64,000 nucleotides of DNA from Vombatus ursinus (Eukaryota > Chordata > Mammalia > Diprotodontia > Vombatidae): contig NW_020954576.1 in assembly GCF_900497805.2 (NCBI RefSeq), positions 74,352,605 to 74,416,604 on the forward strand, read 5' to 3'. The notes below the pieces were generated by a model. That model was given only the letters and a program-made list of their open reading frames with translations. It was not told where the DNA came from and searched no databases. Position 1 is the first letter of the stretch; each line of letters starts with the position of its first letter. Shown here piece by piece: positions 33,660 through 44,980 of this stretch. A program made the translations under genes and the position numbers.

Positions 33660-33962
33660 GCTGGGAGTAATAATACATGTAATCCATGGTACAGGAGAGA
33701 CTGAGGTTAGTGTAGCTCTTCAGCTTGAAAGTTCTGGACTAAAGTAGAAAGTCAAATGGGTGTCCACACTAAGTCTGGTACCAATATGGCAAATCCTTGA
33801 GCACAGGGAATCTACCTGAATAAGAGTGGAAGAACCAGTTCAGATTGTAAATGGAAGTCAAAGCTCCTGTGCTGATCAGCAATGGGAGCTAACCTCTAAG
33901 TGGCCACTTTACTTCCAGCCTGGGTGGAATAGAGATATCTAGTTTCAAACAACAACAACCCC
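33660..33962 (+). pseudogene. RN7SL (pseudogene): 7SL RNA retropseudogene, near full length
   Basis: The sequence follows 7SL (SRP) RNA from end to end: 'aggagagactgaggttag' (5' Alu domain), 'gggtgtccacactaagtctg' and 'gtaccaatatggcaaat' (S domain), 'tgctgatcagcaatgggagc', and 'acttccagcctgggtgg' (3' Alu domain). An A-rich tail follows (33948-33962). The flanks AAATCATTGGTACT (33646-33659) and AAATTGCTGGTACT (33963-33976) match at 11 of 14 bases. It is a LINE-mediated copy of the SRP RNA, about 300 nt and clearly diverged, so not a functional gene. Confidence 0.88.
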
Positions 33963-33976
33963 AAATTGCTGGTACT

Positions 33977-34700
33977 CAAATGGCTTCTCAGTCATCATTC
34001 TGATACAGGTGCATATAATTATATGTTAACTCATCCAGAACTACCCTTAAAGTCCTAGTTTGTAATGCTTGACTATGAATTTTTAATAAATACTTAACAT
34101 TTCTATACACAGATTTAGGAAAACACAATAGCATCCTCACACATCCTATTTGACTGAACAGGTATTGTTCTCATATTTGTATATTTTCTATTTCTCAATC
34201 TCACTTTTACATATAATTTTGCATTAGATATGTAGTATGTATAGGGGGGAAAGAGACTTTTTGTATTAGTAGCAGGAATGCAGGGCAAGTGTTCTTTTGT
34301 TCTCTAGTGATGTTAAGCACTGCCACGAGGCTTCTCATCTACATAATAAAAGTGCTACCAATGGCTGATAGGCACTAATTCACTCACCCTAATCCAGTGA
34401 GAAGTAAAGGCTAGAGGACTCTCCCTTGAAATGGGATGAGTTGGGTTGAGTCAAGAAAATAGGTGTACAGTTGCCTGGTTATGGAACAGTTGTAGTCTTG
34501 ACTAATAAAAGACCTAAAAAGGTGTTGACTGGGCTCCAGGCATATTGATTCAGGGAACTCTCCAAATAACAATAATATTTCCATTGAAAATCAAGAAGCT
34601 GCAGCAGTAGACAATAGCAACATCTAACATTTGTGTAAGCTTGAAGCTTTTAAAATATATTTTGTTTTAATTAGCCAAAATCTGCCCTCTTCTCCATGAC
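33977..34700. other. Unassigned stretch
   Basis: No gene or recognised repeat is seen. Confidence 0.35.
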
Positions 34701-35590
34701 CAACTGAGAATGTAAGAAAAACTAATTTCATTGCAAACACATGTAGCTGACCAAAACAATTTTCCACATTGATCTCATATGTTAAAAATTTTTTTTTTGC
34801 TTATTCTGCATTTTAAGTCCTCCATCTCTCTATCAGGAAGTGGGTAGCACATTTCATCATTAGTCCCCTGGAATCCTGATTTGTCATTACACTGGTAAGA
34901 GTTCAGCGCAATAGTATTCCATCACACTTATATGCCATTGATATTCATTGATTCTCCAATTTATAGGTACCCCTTCAGATTCCTATTCTTTGCCACTTCA
35001 AAAACAGCTATAAATACATTTATACATTCTTAGAGTTTGTTTGCTTATAACTAATTCTTGCCTTAGTCTAACCTCCCTTTAATTCCCTTTCGTCTTTCTC
35101 CCCTTTCCCTCCTTTTTCCTTGTTGAGTGAGATGTATTTCTATACTCAACTCTGTGTGTGTGTGTATGTGCGTGTATTGTTCATTCTTTTGACCAGTTTA
35201 TATCAAAGAGAAGTTCAAGTGTCAGCTGCTCTCATCACTTCTTTCTCTGTATAGATGTCTACTTCTCAACTATGTGTGATAATTTCCTCTAATATTCCTT
35301 TTCTTTCTGCCCCAGTGTATTCCTCTTCCTCTCTCTTTTCATTCTTGAAATCATCAGTATGTAACAAAAACACTCCCAGGTCTTGTCTAATTGAACTCCC
35401 TCTATGTCCCTGTTGATGTTAGATTTCACAGGGGACACATGTATCCTCTCCCCATGTTGGAATATAAGCAGTTATCCTTGTTTAGTCCATTATTGTTCAT
35501 TCGTGTTCATCTTTTCATGTTTCTCTTCACTCCTGTGTTTGAACTTCAAAGTTTCTACATAGTTCTGATCTTTTCATGTTTGATCCTCTT
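34700..35590 (-). mobile_element. HAL1-type 3' half, antisense
   Basis: In minus reading, 'gaaaagatcagaactatgta', 'aaactttgaagttcaaacac' and 'gcttatattccaacatgggg' align base for base in order with the 14061 HAL1 at about 15845-15975 (end of ORF1 into 3' UTR). The rest of the purine-rich 3' UTR and the L1-type 3' end follow ('ggaagtgggtagcacatttc' in plus, 34840-34860). It is 5'-truncated within ORF1. This is the third copy to show ORF1 joined directly to 3' UTR. Confidence 0.75.
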
Positions 35591-35775
35591 AACAGCTCTA
35601 TCTGGTAGGTGCTATTATTATTCTCATATTACAAATGAGGAAATTGAGTTTGGTAAAAATCTAGTGACTTGCCCAGGGTTATATGGCTAATAAGTATCAA
35701 AGGTAAAATTTGAACTTAGGTCTTCTTGCCTTCAAGTCCAGTACTCTGTCCACTATTCCATTTAGCTGCCCCTAA
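35591..35775 (-). mobile_element. MIR-type SINE
   Basis: Antisense: 'ggtaggtgctattattattc', 'aaatgaggaaattgagtttg', and the end 'ttccatttagctgccc'. Confidence 0.75.
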
Positions 35776-35779
35776 TCCA

Positions 35780-36970
35780 AGTGCATAGGAGCAGCAGCTC
35801 AGTGGTTAAACTGCAAACGGCAACTTTGAAGGTACAAGGAATTTACAGTTGTGGAGGTGGAATGGAGCAGCAACAGGGGACAACCAGCTAATAATGGGTG
35901 ATGGAACTGTGAGGAGCCCCCCAACTATAATGCAAGCATTCCTTCCCTAGGAATATGACTCATCCAGGGAGTTTTCTTTCCCTTCCAATGTAGTAGTCTC
36001 TACTCTTTCGTGTATGGTTGCATTGAGTGATTCTGCTACCAGATTTGCTTTGGATATTTCCTTTGGTATTTTGTCTTAATTAAATGCTTTGCTATTTAAT
36101 TTATGGTTCCTACCTAGTCTGTTGGTACAAAAGATACTAACTAGGGCCTGGTGGCAGATTTGAACAATTGTGATTACTGTCAAACTCTACTCTTCCTGCA
36201 TGACTGATGTTAAACATGAATGCATCCTTAATTGAAACCTTTGTTGATTGTAAACAATAAATCTTAAGGTCCGACCATGTGCATAGCACTATATAAAGTA
36301 CTATGGGAGCTACAAAAGTTAGATACAACATGGTCTCATCAGCTTACACTGTTAACAATCTTTTTCTTGTCCAGTAGGGTGCTTAGGAGTTATAGTCTGA
36401 ACCAGAACAATAGAAAAATAACTGCTAGGAGATGACAAGATCACCCAGTGCCTTTACGGTATTCTGTTCACTCTAAATTACACTTTGTACCTTCACAAGT
36501 AAACAGAAAAAAAGAGTTCCCTTTTTCCACAGACACACACACACACCATACACACACACATCTATTTCTTTCAGTCTCTATTTGCACGTTATATTGAGAG
36601 CGCAGGATAGGAGGGCTGAGGATCTCCTCATCCCCTAAGGTTGTCTTGAACTGAGACCTAAGTGTGAGACTGTGGAGAGTTGAGGGGGAACAGAATGGAC
36701 CCATAGCAAAAAGGAATCATTTCTAAAGAACAGATTCAGTTGTTAAGCCAAAGTTAGGAACATCTAAGAAAAGAAAAAAAGGGATAGAGGAGTAGCATAG
36801 TTGAGATGCACATGGTGGATTCTGTGGTATAGAAAGGAGAGAATTTGAAGGTCTTCAAGATTTAGTTGCATCTGCTAAAGCGTCTCTCCCTTCATATCTT
36901 CCTACCCCTCAATGGCTCAGCTGCTTCAGCTTAGGGTAATGACATTGAGATCATTTCCCTAAACTCAGTT
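35780..36970. other. Unassigned stretch with L2-tail trace and (CA)n
   Basis: Bases 36265-36340 weakly resemble an antisense L2 tail. Bases 36532-36561 are a (CA)n microsatellite. No gene is recognised. Confidence 0.35.
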
Positions 36971-36972
36971 TA

Positions 36973-37262
36973 AGGGGCCTAAGATTGATTTCAACTGATA
37001 TTGATGGTGACTTCTGGTTCTGGAGATGTTTGGCTTAAATTTGAAGAACTCACAACTGTAATCAATCTAGTTCTAGACAAGTATTTTTCTTCAGCCTCTT
37101 CAGGGGAAATCATAGCTGAACCAGGAAGATGTTATGTTGCATCAAGATTTACACTTGATTTTAGCATCATTTCTGCACCCTCCCTCCCAAATGTATTGAG
37201 AGAACAAATTCTGATGATGAAGAAGATGCAAATGACCCAACTACCCTATATCCCTAACCATG
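36973..37262 (+). pseudogene. ODC1 (pseudogene): Ornithine decarboxylase (ODC1) retropseudogene fragment
   Basis: ODC makes putrescine from ornithine. The frame gives [20 protein letters not shown] then YF, and [17 protein letters not shown]. These match mammalian ODC1 ([22 protein letters not shown] and IIAEPGRYYVASAFTL), including the EPGR motif that binds the PLP phosphate. The preceding glycine loop (DIGGGFPG) is readable at the DNA level ('gatattgatggtgac') but out of frame, through a small deletion. The downstream acidic stretch ('tctgatgatgaagaagatgc', cf. SDDEDE) is also recognisable, out of frame. Exon boundaries are not respected by introns, so it is a processed copy, truncated at both ends. 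Azoenzyme relatives AZIN1/2 fit less well. Confidence 0.85.
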
Positions 37263-37264
37263 CT

Positions 37265-38400
37265 TCCCTCTGGCCGACTTCTGGCCCTTTCGCTCTGTCA
37301 TTATTTCTGCAGCTACACTGTCCTCCAACCAGACCTCCAGAGAGCAAGCCTTGGAGGAGCTAAGTCACTTAGTTTTGGAACTCCTGCCCTGGGGCCACAC
37401 CGTCCTGATTGGTGTGAGCTCCTTATTTCTAACCCAGACCCAAACTGTGTTTCACAAGGCTGAGAAAAAGGCAATTAAATATAAGGTTGGATTCCCTTTT
37501 TTTCTTCTTTGTAGAAAAAACTATCCAAAGCAACTTTAGTTGTACTCCATGAAGAAGAGGATCTCAAACTCTTCCATTCATTTAGCAATTTAGCCTTACC
37601 TTCTGATTCTGGGAAAGCTAAGCTGCCTGCTTAGTTTTTTCCTTGCCTTAAACAGCTGTTTTGCCTTTTGTTCCTGTGATGGCTTTTTAACCTAAAATTC
37701 CTACCCTGGCTTTGATTGTTCCTTTTCAAACTTCCTTTACCTATGATACATCACTACCTTAGGTCTTGGTGCTGACAATATTAACAAGTGTGATACGACA
37801 AACATAAAAATTCATAGAGTTGCTTAGTAATTTGTTTGAGGTAATTTGACAAAAACTTGATGATAAATTTCGTATCACATGAAATAAATAGGCTTAGTGG
37901 AGGTTGGTTTCTTTTGCCAAAAGTTGGAGGAAGCAACAAGGGGTAATGAAATTGCATATCTGAAGATATGGTAACAGATGGACTGTAGGCTTTTAAAAAT
38001 GAATACTAGAAGCTCTAAGGCGAACGAATTCTTTATGGCAAAAAAAGCAAGATCAGTTTTGTAAATATGTAGCAAAATGATGGATTGTTAGGAGAATTGA
38101 ACCAGTATAGTGTAGAAAGTTCAAAATAATTAGAAGGAATAAATATATCAAAAAGAAATATCATTACTAATCAAAAAAGTAAAAATACACAGTAGAACAA
38201 CATTTTTAGAGGAGAATTGAATTAGTTCATCAGTACATTTATCTTAGACATTAATCGGACAATGGAAATGAGGAGCAGAATATGCTAGGTCACAGCTGAA
38301 AAATAGCACAATGCTTTCAATAATAACAAAATGATCTCTGACACACACACCCATCTTTTAAATAACAGTATTCTTCCAGGGATGTTATGTAACTATGAAG
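37265..38400. other. Unassigned stretch
   Basis: Sequence after the ODC1 fragment no longer follows ODC1. No repeat is recognised. There is a short (AC)n at 38340. Confidence 0.35.
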
Positions 38401-38412
38401 AATTTATGAAAG

Positions 38413-38692
38413 GGCCAATGGTACCAGTTACTGGAGAGACTGAGGCTGGGTGATTTCTTGACAGATCTCTGGAGTTCTGAGCCAAGGTAGTCTGATTGAG
38501 TGTCTACACTAAGTCTGGCATCATTATGGTGAACACCTGGGAGTTGGGAGCCACCCTATTGCTTAAAGAATGGCAATCTAGCCCACATTAGAAATGGAGC
38601 AGTTCAAAATTCCAATGCTGATCAGTAGTGAGATTGGACTCATGAGCTGCCCTATACTTCTAGCCAAGGGGAGGTGTGGAAACTCAGTCTTA
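38413..38692 (+). pseudogene. RN7SL (pseudogene): 7SL RNA retropseudogene, second copy
   Basis: 'actggagagactgaggctgg', 'gagtgtctacactaagtctg', 'gcatcattatggtgaacacc', 'gaaatggagcagttcaaaat' and 'ccaatgctgatcagtagtga' follow 7SL RNA in order. The first ~30 nt are unclear, and a short A-rich tail follows 38692. It matches 7SL better in the S domain than the copy at 33660. Confidence 0.87.
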
Positions 38693-38699
38693 AAAATAT

Positions 38700-39690
38700 A
38701 CATTATGTATGGGAGAACATGAAAAAGAATCTCAGGAGATGAGAAGGCACGGATGGGTTATGATCTCTACTGCTGGAGAAGTAACCACATCAATGAGGTC
38801 ATAGAATCCTTTAAGTATTTATATAAGTTTTATATTTAAGTATTCATATAAGTTTTAAAGGAGACAATAGTGATAGTACAAAGAGACACTGGAGATAAAA
38901 GCCAAAGTGCTAGAAAATAAAATCTATGTAAATAAAGTTCCAAAATGAAAACAATAAACCAGTTCATGTTTCAGAAGCATAAACAAGTCAGTCATTGCCC
39001 ACTGTACTATTTCAAAAGAGCTTGAAGACTTGGGTCCAAGATATAGCATGACTAACCAAACATCATATTATTTTCTACTTAATTAAATCTTCTTAGTCAA
39101 TTGCAAATGTTTTCTTTGTTGCTTTCCACTCCAGGTGGGCCTAGTTAGATCTGTATTCACTGCCAAGTTATCAAGCCCACTGCTCAGTTGAGCTCTGTCA
39201 TATCTTTTTCCTCCTCCACTTGTTGTGTCTTTACTCTTGTCAATCACAGTTAATTACTCCTTCATTCCCCTTTCCCTTTTACTTCTACTTCTACAGATTC
39301 TTTCATGTAGCTTGATATGTCTGGAAAAAAAAACTTCCTTTACTCATCTGGCAAACCACTTTTTTCTTTTTTTTTCACATTCCTAGAAAACTTAGCTCTT
39401 CCGGGAAATAAAGTTTGAGACCATTTTGACCATGAAAACAGATTTCACCAAAATCTACTTGTAAAAATACTCTTGAGATGAATACCACATCTTCACTTTC
39501 CCTTGCCTGAGTATAAGCCATTTCTTTTCATATGTAATAACTGTGGCGATGACATGCTCATGGGTCTAGAGGCAAATGTAGGTTAGAGAACAATGGGCAG
39601 ACATACTGTCGATAAATTGAAGAAACTGTCTCTAGTGCTGAAAGCTATTTTAAGAGCTTAACTCAAAGGTTCAGTGATGTGCCTTTCTTC
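38700..39690. other. Unassigned stretch
   Basis: Nothing I can support. Confidence 0.35.
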
Positions 39691-39905
39691 CCAGAATCTC
39701 AGGGTTGGAACCTCTGAGGTCCTACCTGAATGTACCAATTAAATCCATAATTGAACAAGAATTTTTTTCCCATAGGCTCATACATTTAGAGGTGGAGGAG
39801 ATGCTAGAAAGTATCTATCTAGTCTAGTGTCTTCATTTTTATAAATTAGGAGCTGGGGCTCAGAGAGACTAAGTGATGTACCCAAAGGTCACCCAGGTAG
39901 TAAGA
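39690..39905 (-). mobile_element. CR1/L3 3' end and a MIR-class piece
   Basis: 'gaatctcagggttggaacct' matches the CR1/L3 3' end seen at 13218. 'agtctagtgtcttcattttt' and 'cccaaaggtcacccaggtag' follow the MIR-class antisense order. Confidence 0.5.
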
Positions 39906-39924
39906 AGGATCATTATTTGATAGG

Positions 39925-40370
39925 AAATATCTTAAATTCTCTCTCTTTTTTTAGATTTTTTATTTTATTCTATTTCTTGTCTCATGGAGACATCGATTTC
40001 TATTTGGTCCATTCTAATTTTCAGGGAGACTATCTTAGATACAATTTTAGACATCCTATATTAAACTGTTCATTCTTCCAGTTCTTTCCTCTAGCATTCT
40101 CATTTTATTGATGCTATTATTTTAAAATCATTTTAAAATTCTTATTTCATTTCTTCCAGGAATTGTAGTAGATCTTGTGGTCAACTAGTGTTCTTTCTTG
40201 TTCAAGGTTTTTCCTGTAGATTTTGTGGTTTTTTTTCCCCTTTCTTCTGGATTTGTGGCTTGGGTGTCCCTTGATAAATATTTCTTTGGTATTTTCATTT
40301 ATTTACTTACATTTTAGACTTATTTTCTGAATGAGGACTTTTTGTCATTTTAGGAGAGCTGGTATGTGAA
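39925..40370 (-). mobile_element. HAL1/L1 ORF1-region fragment
   Basis: 'catcgatttctatttggtcc' and 'attctaattttcagggagac' parallel 28800-28840 of the second HAL1 ('catcaatctctctttggtct', 'attctagtttttgggacatc'). It is antisense ORF1 coiled-coil sequence, broken. Confidence 0.6.
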
Positions 40371-40559
40371 CCCAAGCTTTTTGATTCTAAATGTAGTATT
40401 TTTTTTCTACTACTTGACTAGTGGCATCCCAGTCTTTACTTGACCCCTGGTGAAGGGGAAACTATTACCTCCCAAGGCAGCCCATGGATAGCTATAATTG
40501 TTTGGACATTTGTCTTGCTACCATGGCTAAATTTGTCTGTTTTCAACTTCCACCCGTTG

Positions 40560-41060
40560 AATGAATGAATTAAAAAGCACTTATTAAGTACTTAATATAT
40601 GCCAATCACTGTGCTAAACATTGGGAATACAAATTTAAAATGCTCCTAGTTTTGCTCTCTGACCAAAAAGATTTGACCTCTTTTCATGTGGGTCCTTTAA
40701 ATATTTAGAAACAGTTATCACATCCTCCCCCTAAGTCCTCTCTTCTCCAGAACAAATACCCCCAGTTCCATCTATGAATCTTCATATGACATGAATCAAA
40801 GGCTTTTCAGCATCCTGATTGTTCTCTTCTCGAAGTTCTCCAGTTTTTCTAGTTTTTTTTTTTTTTTTTTGGTTAGGCAATGGGGTTAAGTGTCTTCCCC
40901 AGCGTCACACAGGTAGTGAGTGTTATGTGTCTGAGGCTGGATTTGAACTCAGGTCCTCCTGAATTCTGGGCTGGTGCTCTATCCACTGTGCCACCGAGCT
41001 GCCCCTCTAGTTTTTCTAAAATACGGTATCTGGAACTGAACTCTATGCTTTGGGTATAAT
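40560..41060 (-). mobile_element. L2 tail followed by a CR1/L3 fragment, split by SINE-A
   Basis: Bases 40563-40640 are the L2 tail ('agcacttattaagtacttaa'). Bases 40650-40857 and 41016-41060 follow antisense CR1/L3 ('tcttctccagaacaaatacc', 'catcctgattgttctcttct'). Confidence 0.55.
40858..41005 (-). mobile_element. SINE-A
   Basis: TCTAGTTTTT at 40848-40857 and again at 41006-41015 is the target duplication. It has a poly-T end and a complete head. Confidence 0.9.
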
Positions 41061-41149
41061 CTGAATTAATCTCTACTCCCATGCCTTTCCTCTCTATCCA
41101 ACTGGACACTCTAATCCTCTCAACCCTTTTTTTCTTCCCATTTCCTTAC

Positions 41150-41990
41150 TCCTATCCTCTCAATCCTTAATCCTTGATGTTCCAGATAATGCTCAGTTAT
41201 TGAAGATAACAACTACATTGATCTAATTTTATATACATTTATGGTAAATAACCTCAGTGGCACTTGGAAATTCTTTACTGAATTCTTAGGGACTCTCTTT
41301 CCCCATGAAGAGTATATCAAACCTTTTGCTGTGTTCTCAATATCCCAACTGTTCCTTTATCACCCATATTTACAATAGACAATTTAGCCTTCTTCTTGAA
41401 AAGATTGAAGCCCTACAAAGAAGGTTTCCTTAACTTCCTTCTTTCTCAAAAATTCTCAGCATCATCCCTTTTGTCTTTTGCGTGGCTCTGAAGAGGTCTC
41501 TCAACTTTTTTGCTGACTATAAGGCAAATCTAGCTCTCCATCCCCTCCTACCTCCACAAATAATTTATTTCCACAATCCTTGCTTTTTCATAATCTTTAG
41601 TCTCACTCTCTCTGCTGATGCTTTTTATTATCTATCTATAAACATACTTAGATCCTAAAACAAACAAACAAATCTTCCTTTCACCTTTTTTCCCTTAAGT
41701 GCCACTGGATTTCTACTTACCTTTTAAAACCCAAGTAAAATGCCCAAATTCCATGAACTTTTTCCTGATTCTCCTGATATGTAATGATCCTTTCTACCAA
41801 GGACCTTACATGTCATTTTGATTTTACTTCTTTCTTACTATTTTTTAATATTTTGTATTTTAGTTTATTTTTCATATCCTCTTACTAGACTATAAACTCC
41901 ATAATGGCACTCTATATTAGCTACTGTTTTGTTTATACTTTGTATCTCCCGAAGGGCTTGGCAATGTGACCTAAACTTAATAAAAAAAAA
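41150..41990 (+). mobile_element. Probable L2 LINE 3' region
   Basis: 'taaaacccaagtaaaatgcc', 'gactataaactccataatgg' and the end 'ttgtatctcccgaagggct' follow L2 3' order from about 41690. Upstream assignment is weak. Confidence 0.45.
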
Positions 41991-41999
41991 TTGCTGAAC

Positions 42000-43200
42000 T
42001 GTTATCAATTTCCTTTCTTTTTCCTCAAATTCTCCCTCCTTAAAGGTTTATAATTATTTAGTCTCTGTTGCTATTAACAAATAAATAAGAGCTCATGACT
42101 TTATGATCTTTGGAATTATAGGTAAACCTATGTTAGGTTTAACAGGATAGCATTCTGAACTCTTCCTAGATATCATAACTGCAATTAGGTTAAACTGCCA
42201 CCAGGCAGGAAATGATACAGCATATGACAATAGTTTAATCTCCTAGGTTTTTCGTGAGTATGGTTAATGGAGTCAAAGAGAATATAGCATTTTTTCCCAC
42301 TTAATCTTGTTTTTCATAAAGGCATAACTTTAATAATAGTTAAGGATAAAACATTCTAGTATACAAAAATAGAGGAAGAGTTAAAGAAATAGAAATATCT
42401 AGTTGCAACTATGTATAGTTGTCCCTTCCACATCACAACTTTCCCAGTCACAGTTTCAATATATCAAGTGTTGGCATAAGAAATTAAATGGGAATTTGGG
42501 GGGAGTTTTGCAGAAGCTGCAGATGTCATGCAAAAGGCCAGCAGACAATATAGAAAAAGTTTAGAAACTCAGAAATGTATAAAATATGTGCATAGTATTA
42601 TATAATATCAACATATTTTATCTTTTAATACCATAACAATTCAGACTTGTCTGGTATGAAGGGGGGGGCCAAAAAATTTTATGCGGATTTTCCAGATCAT
42701 CGTGGGACTCCTAACCCCATTGATGTGGAAACTGTGCTTATTTCAATATTCTTTAACTGTTCTTAATCATTATTCAGTTTAATTCAGGTTTTCTGCCAGG
42801 TTTCAGTAGGTTTAACTCATTCTGAATATCTTGGCATTAAACATTTTTCAGCACTAAATCTTCAGGTGAGATATGTATCAAAGTTTCAGGTCTGTTCTCT
42901 CTTTCTGTCAAAGCTTTCATTACCTCAACTAAAATTGCTGCAGTTACTTTCTTTGTTTTTTCTGCTTTCAGATCCTTGCTTTGTTGTTGACCCTTCTCTG
43001 CCATCCTCTCTACCCAAACCAATTTATGTATAGTTCTTAGTTCTTGGACCAGTAAAACACTTCATGTTCATAGCTATTTGATAGCTCGATATCCCCCTTA
43101 GTTTCAGAATCAATTTCCCAGGGTTTTTTTTAAGCTCCCTTCTTTTAAAATTTATACTTTTCTTGACCATATGCTTTGGCAGTGGTAATCATTTTTTTAT
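42000..43200. other. Unassigned; possible old DNA transposon at 42415-42745
   Basis: Bases 42417-42440 ('gttgtcccttccacatcaca') and 42690-42745 ('gtgggactcctaaccccatt') could be ends of a Tigger-like element, but the termini do not pair convincingly. The minus-strand frame at 42837-43022 is Lys/Glu-rich and unrecognised. Confidence 0.25.
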
Positions 43201-43204
43201 CCTG

Positions 43205-43600
43205 AGTACAACCCGTGGTCAAATCTCCTAATCTCCCTGATCCTCATTTCCTATCTGTAATATGGATATAATAATTACTGTAGTATTTGCCTCACAGGAT
43301 TATTGTGAAGCTCAAGGGAGATGATATGTGAAATGCATTTCAAACCTTATACTGCTATGGAAAAGCAGCTATTGCCTTCCATGTAGTAGGTGCTTAACAT
43401 ATTTGTTTAGTCGAATTGAATTCTATGCTGTTCCTATTCTGTAAAATGGGGGGGTTAGACTATGTGATTTCTATGCCCCCTCCATCTTTAATATTATATG
43501 ATATGCTCCTACTAAGTTGTAAATTCCTTGAAGGCAAGAATCATGCCTAGCAGTAATTCCATATACTAGGTGCTTGATAAATGTCTGTTAAATGAATGTT
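43205..43600 (+). mobile_element. MIR-type SINE pieces
   Basis: 'gatcctcatttcctatctgt', 'tattgtgaagctcaagggag' and 'atgtagtaggtgcttaacat' mark the first piece. A second tail ends 'ctaggtgcttgataaatgtc'. Confidence 0.65.
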
Positions 43601-43649
43601 TTTCTGATTGTATGTATATCAGCGTATAAATCTCAGTGATTTATTTTCT

Positions 43650-43929
43650 TTTTCTTTTGGTTAGGCAATTGGGGTTAAGTGACTTGCCTAGGGTCACACA
43701 GCTAGTGTCAAGTGTCCGAGGCTGGATTTGAACTCAGGTCCCCCTGACTCCAGGGCCAGTGCTCTATCCACTGCGCCACCTAGCTGCCCCATTTTTTTTT
43801 TGAGGCAATAGGGATTAAGTGACTTGCCCAGGGTCACACAGCTGGTAAGTGTCTGAAGCTGTATTTGAACTCAGGTCCTTCTGACTACAGGGTCAGAGCT
43901 CTATCTACTTCACCACTTAGCTGCCCCTA
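43650..43929 (-). mobile_element. Tandem SINE-A pair within one target duplication
   Basis: Two head-to-tail antisense SINE-A units (43650-43790 and 43791-43929), each with T-rich end and complete head, share one outer duplication (ATTTATTTTCT at 43639-43649 and 43930-43940). The two units are not identical. The first has a small CORE-region deletion. Confidence 0.85.
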
Positions 43930-44239
43930 ATTTATTTTCTAATGAGAAGGGAACTCTTCAACTACTTGACTGTTTCTCTTGATCTCAACTCTTTGCATTT
44001 TGAAGCAAGAGTTTATGTATTTTAGATTTTCATATCATGCTTAAGTTTGGTCACTAAACATATATATTATAACTCCACATAATTTTTAATAAGTTAGATC
44101 TGTTACACAGACTGAACCTTTTTAAAAAGTATCCCAGAACATAACATTCTAAAAACATATTAGGCAAAATATAACAAAAGTTTCAAAATAGAGATACCTA
44201 GTAGTGTCTATGCAGAACCCAAAATTCATTGGAGTGTAA

Positions 44240-44415
44240 CCTTTAGAGCTAGATGGCACCTCAGAGACTGTCTAGTAGTCCAGCAACCTCATTTTATGGA
44301 TGAAGAAACTGAAGTTTAAGAAAGGTTAAGTGACTTGCCCAAGGTCTCATGGCTATAAGTGGAAGAGCTGGCATTCTAACCCAGATCTGATCCAGTCCTT
44401 GGATTGGTTATGCAG
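44240..44415 (-). mobile_element. MIR-class SINE
   Basis: 'tttatggatgaagaaactga', 'agtgacttgcccaaggtctc'. Confidence 0.65.
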
Positions 44416-44419
44416 ATGT

Positions 44420-44980
44420 ATTTCTTTACACCTACTGACAACTGTTGGCCACTGGAATGAATTAGCAAAGGAGGCATTAAAACTTGGTTAAACATTAGAT
44501 TCTTGAATTAGAAAAATGACTTAGCTGATACCTCAGTGTTTCTTTCAAACTCTAAGACTCAATAATACCGTAGCATGCATGTATAAAGTAATGTTGCATT
44601 CAGAAACATTAAAATTCATGCAGAAGGAAAGCTATTAATAAAGTTTAGACATAGAACTAATAATCATTCATAAATATTTTAAAAATAAAATACATCCCAT
44701 CTGGGAAAAGTATAAACTTTGTTTTCATTCATTGGGATCATTCACTCCCTGACTCATAGCTTTGACTTCCTTTACCAATTTGGAGAATTAGTCATTCTAC
44801 ATAGTAATGTGATTATTTTAACAAAAGCCTAATGCATTTTCTACTTGTATCACTTGCGATTAGGGTCTTCACATTTTAGTATTTTCTCCAGGGCCTGAAA
44901 TTCTAAAGCAACAAGAGAAAAATTAGATGCCGTGAAGTATTTGAAGAAATACTGAAGAAAAATCCAATACTGTGAAATAT
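44420..44980. other. Unassigned stretch
   Basis: AT-rich; nothing recognised. Confidence 0.35.

Noticed and set aside
37265-37540. Continuation of ODC1 downstream of the fragment
   Set aside because: The expected 'MYYVNDGVYGSF' region cannot be read in any frame; homology stops near 37262.
33660-38692. 7SL-like sequences as functional SRP RNA genes
   Set aside because: Both are diverged throughout, with A-rich 3' tails, and the first has a LINE-style flanking duplication.
42837-43022. Lys/Glu-rich minus-strand frame as a possible retrogene
   Set aside because: 61 residues with no recognisable motif, tail or duplication; too little to support.
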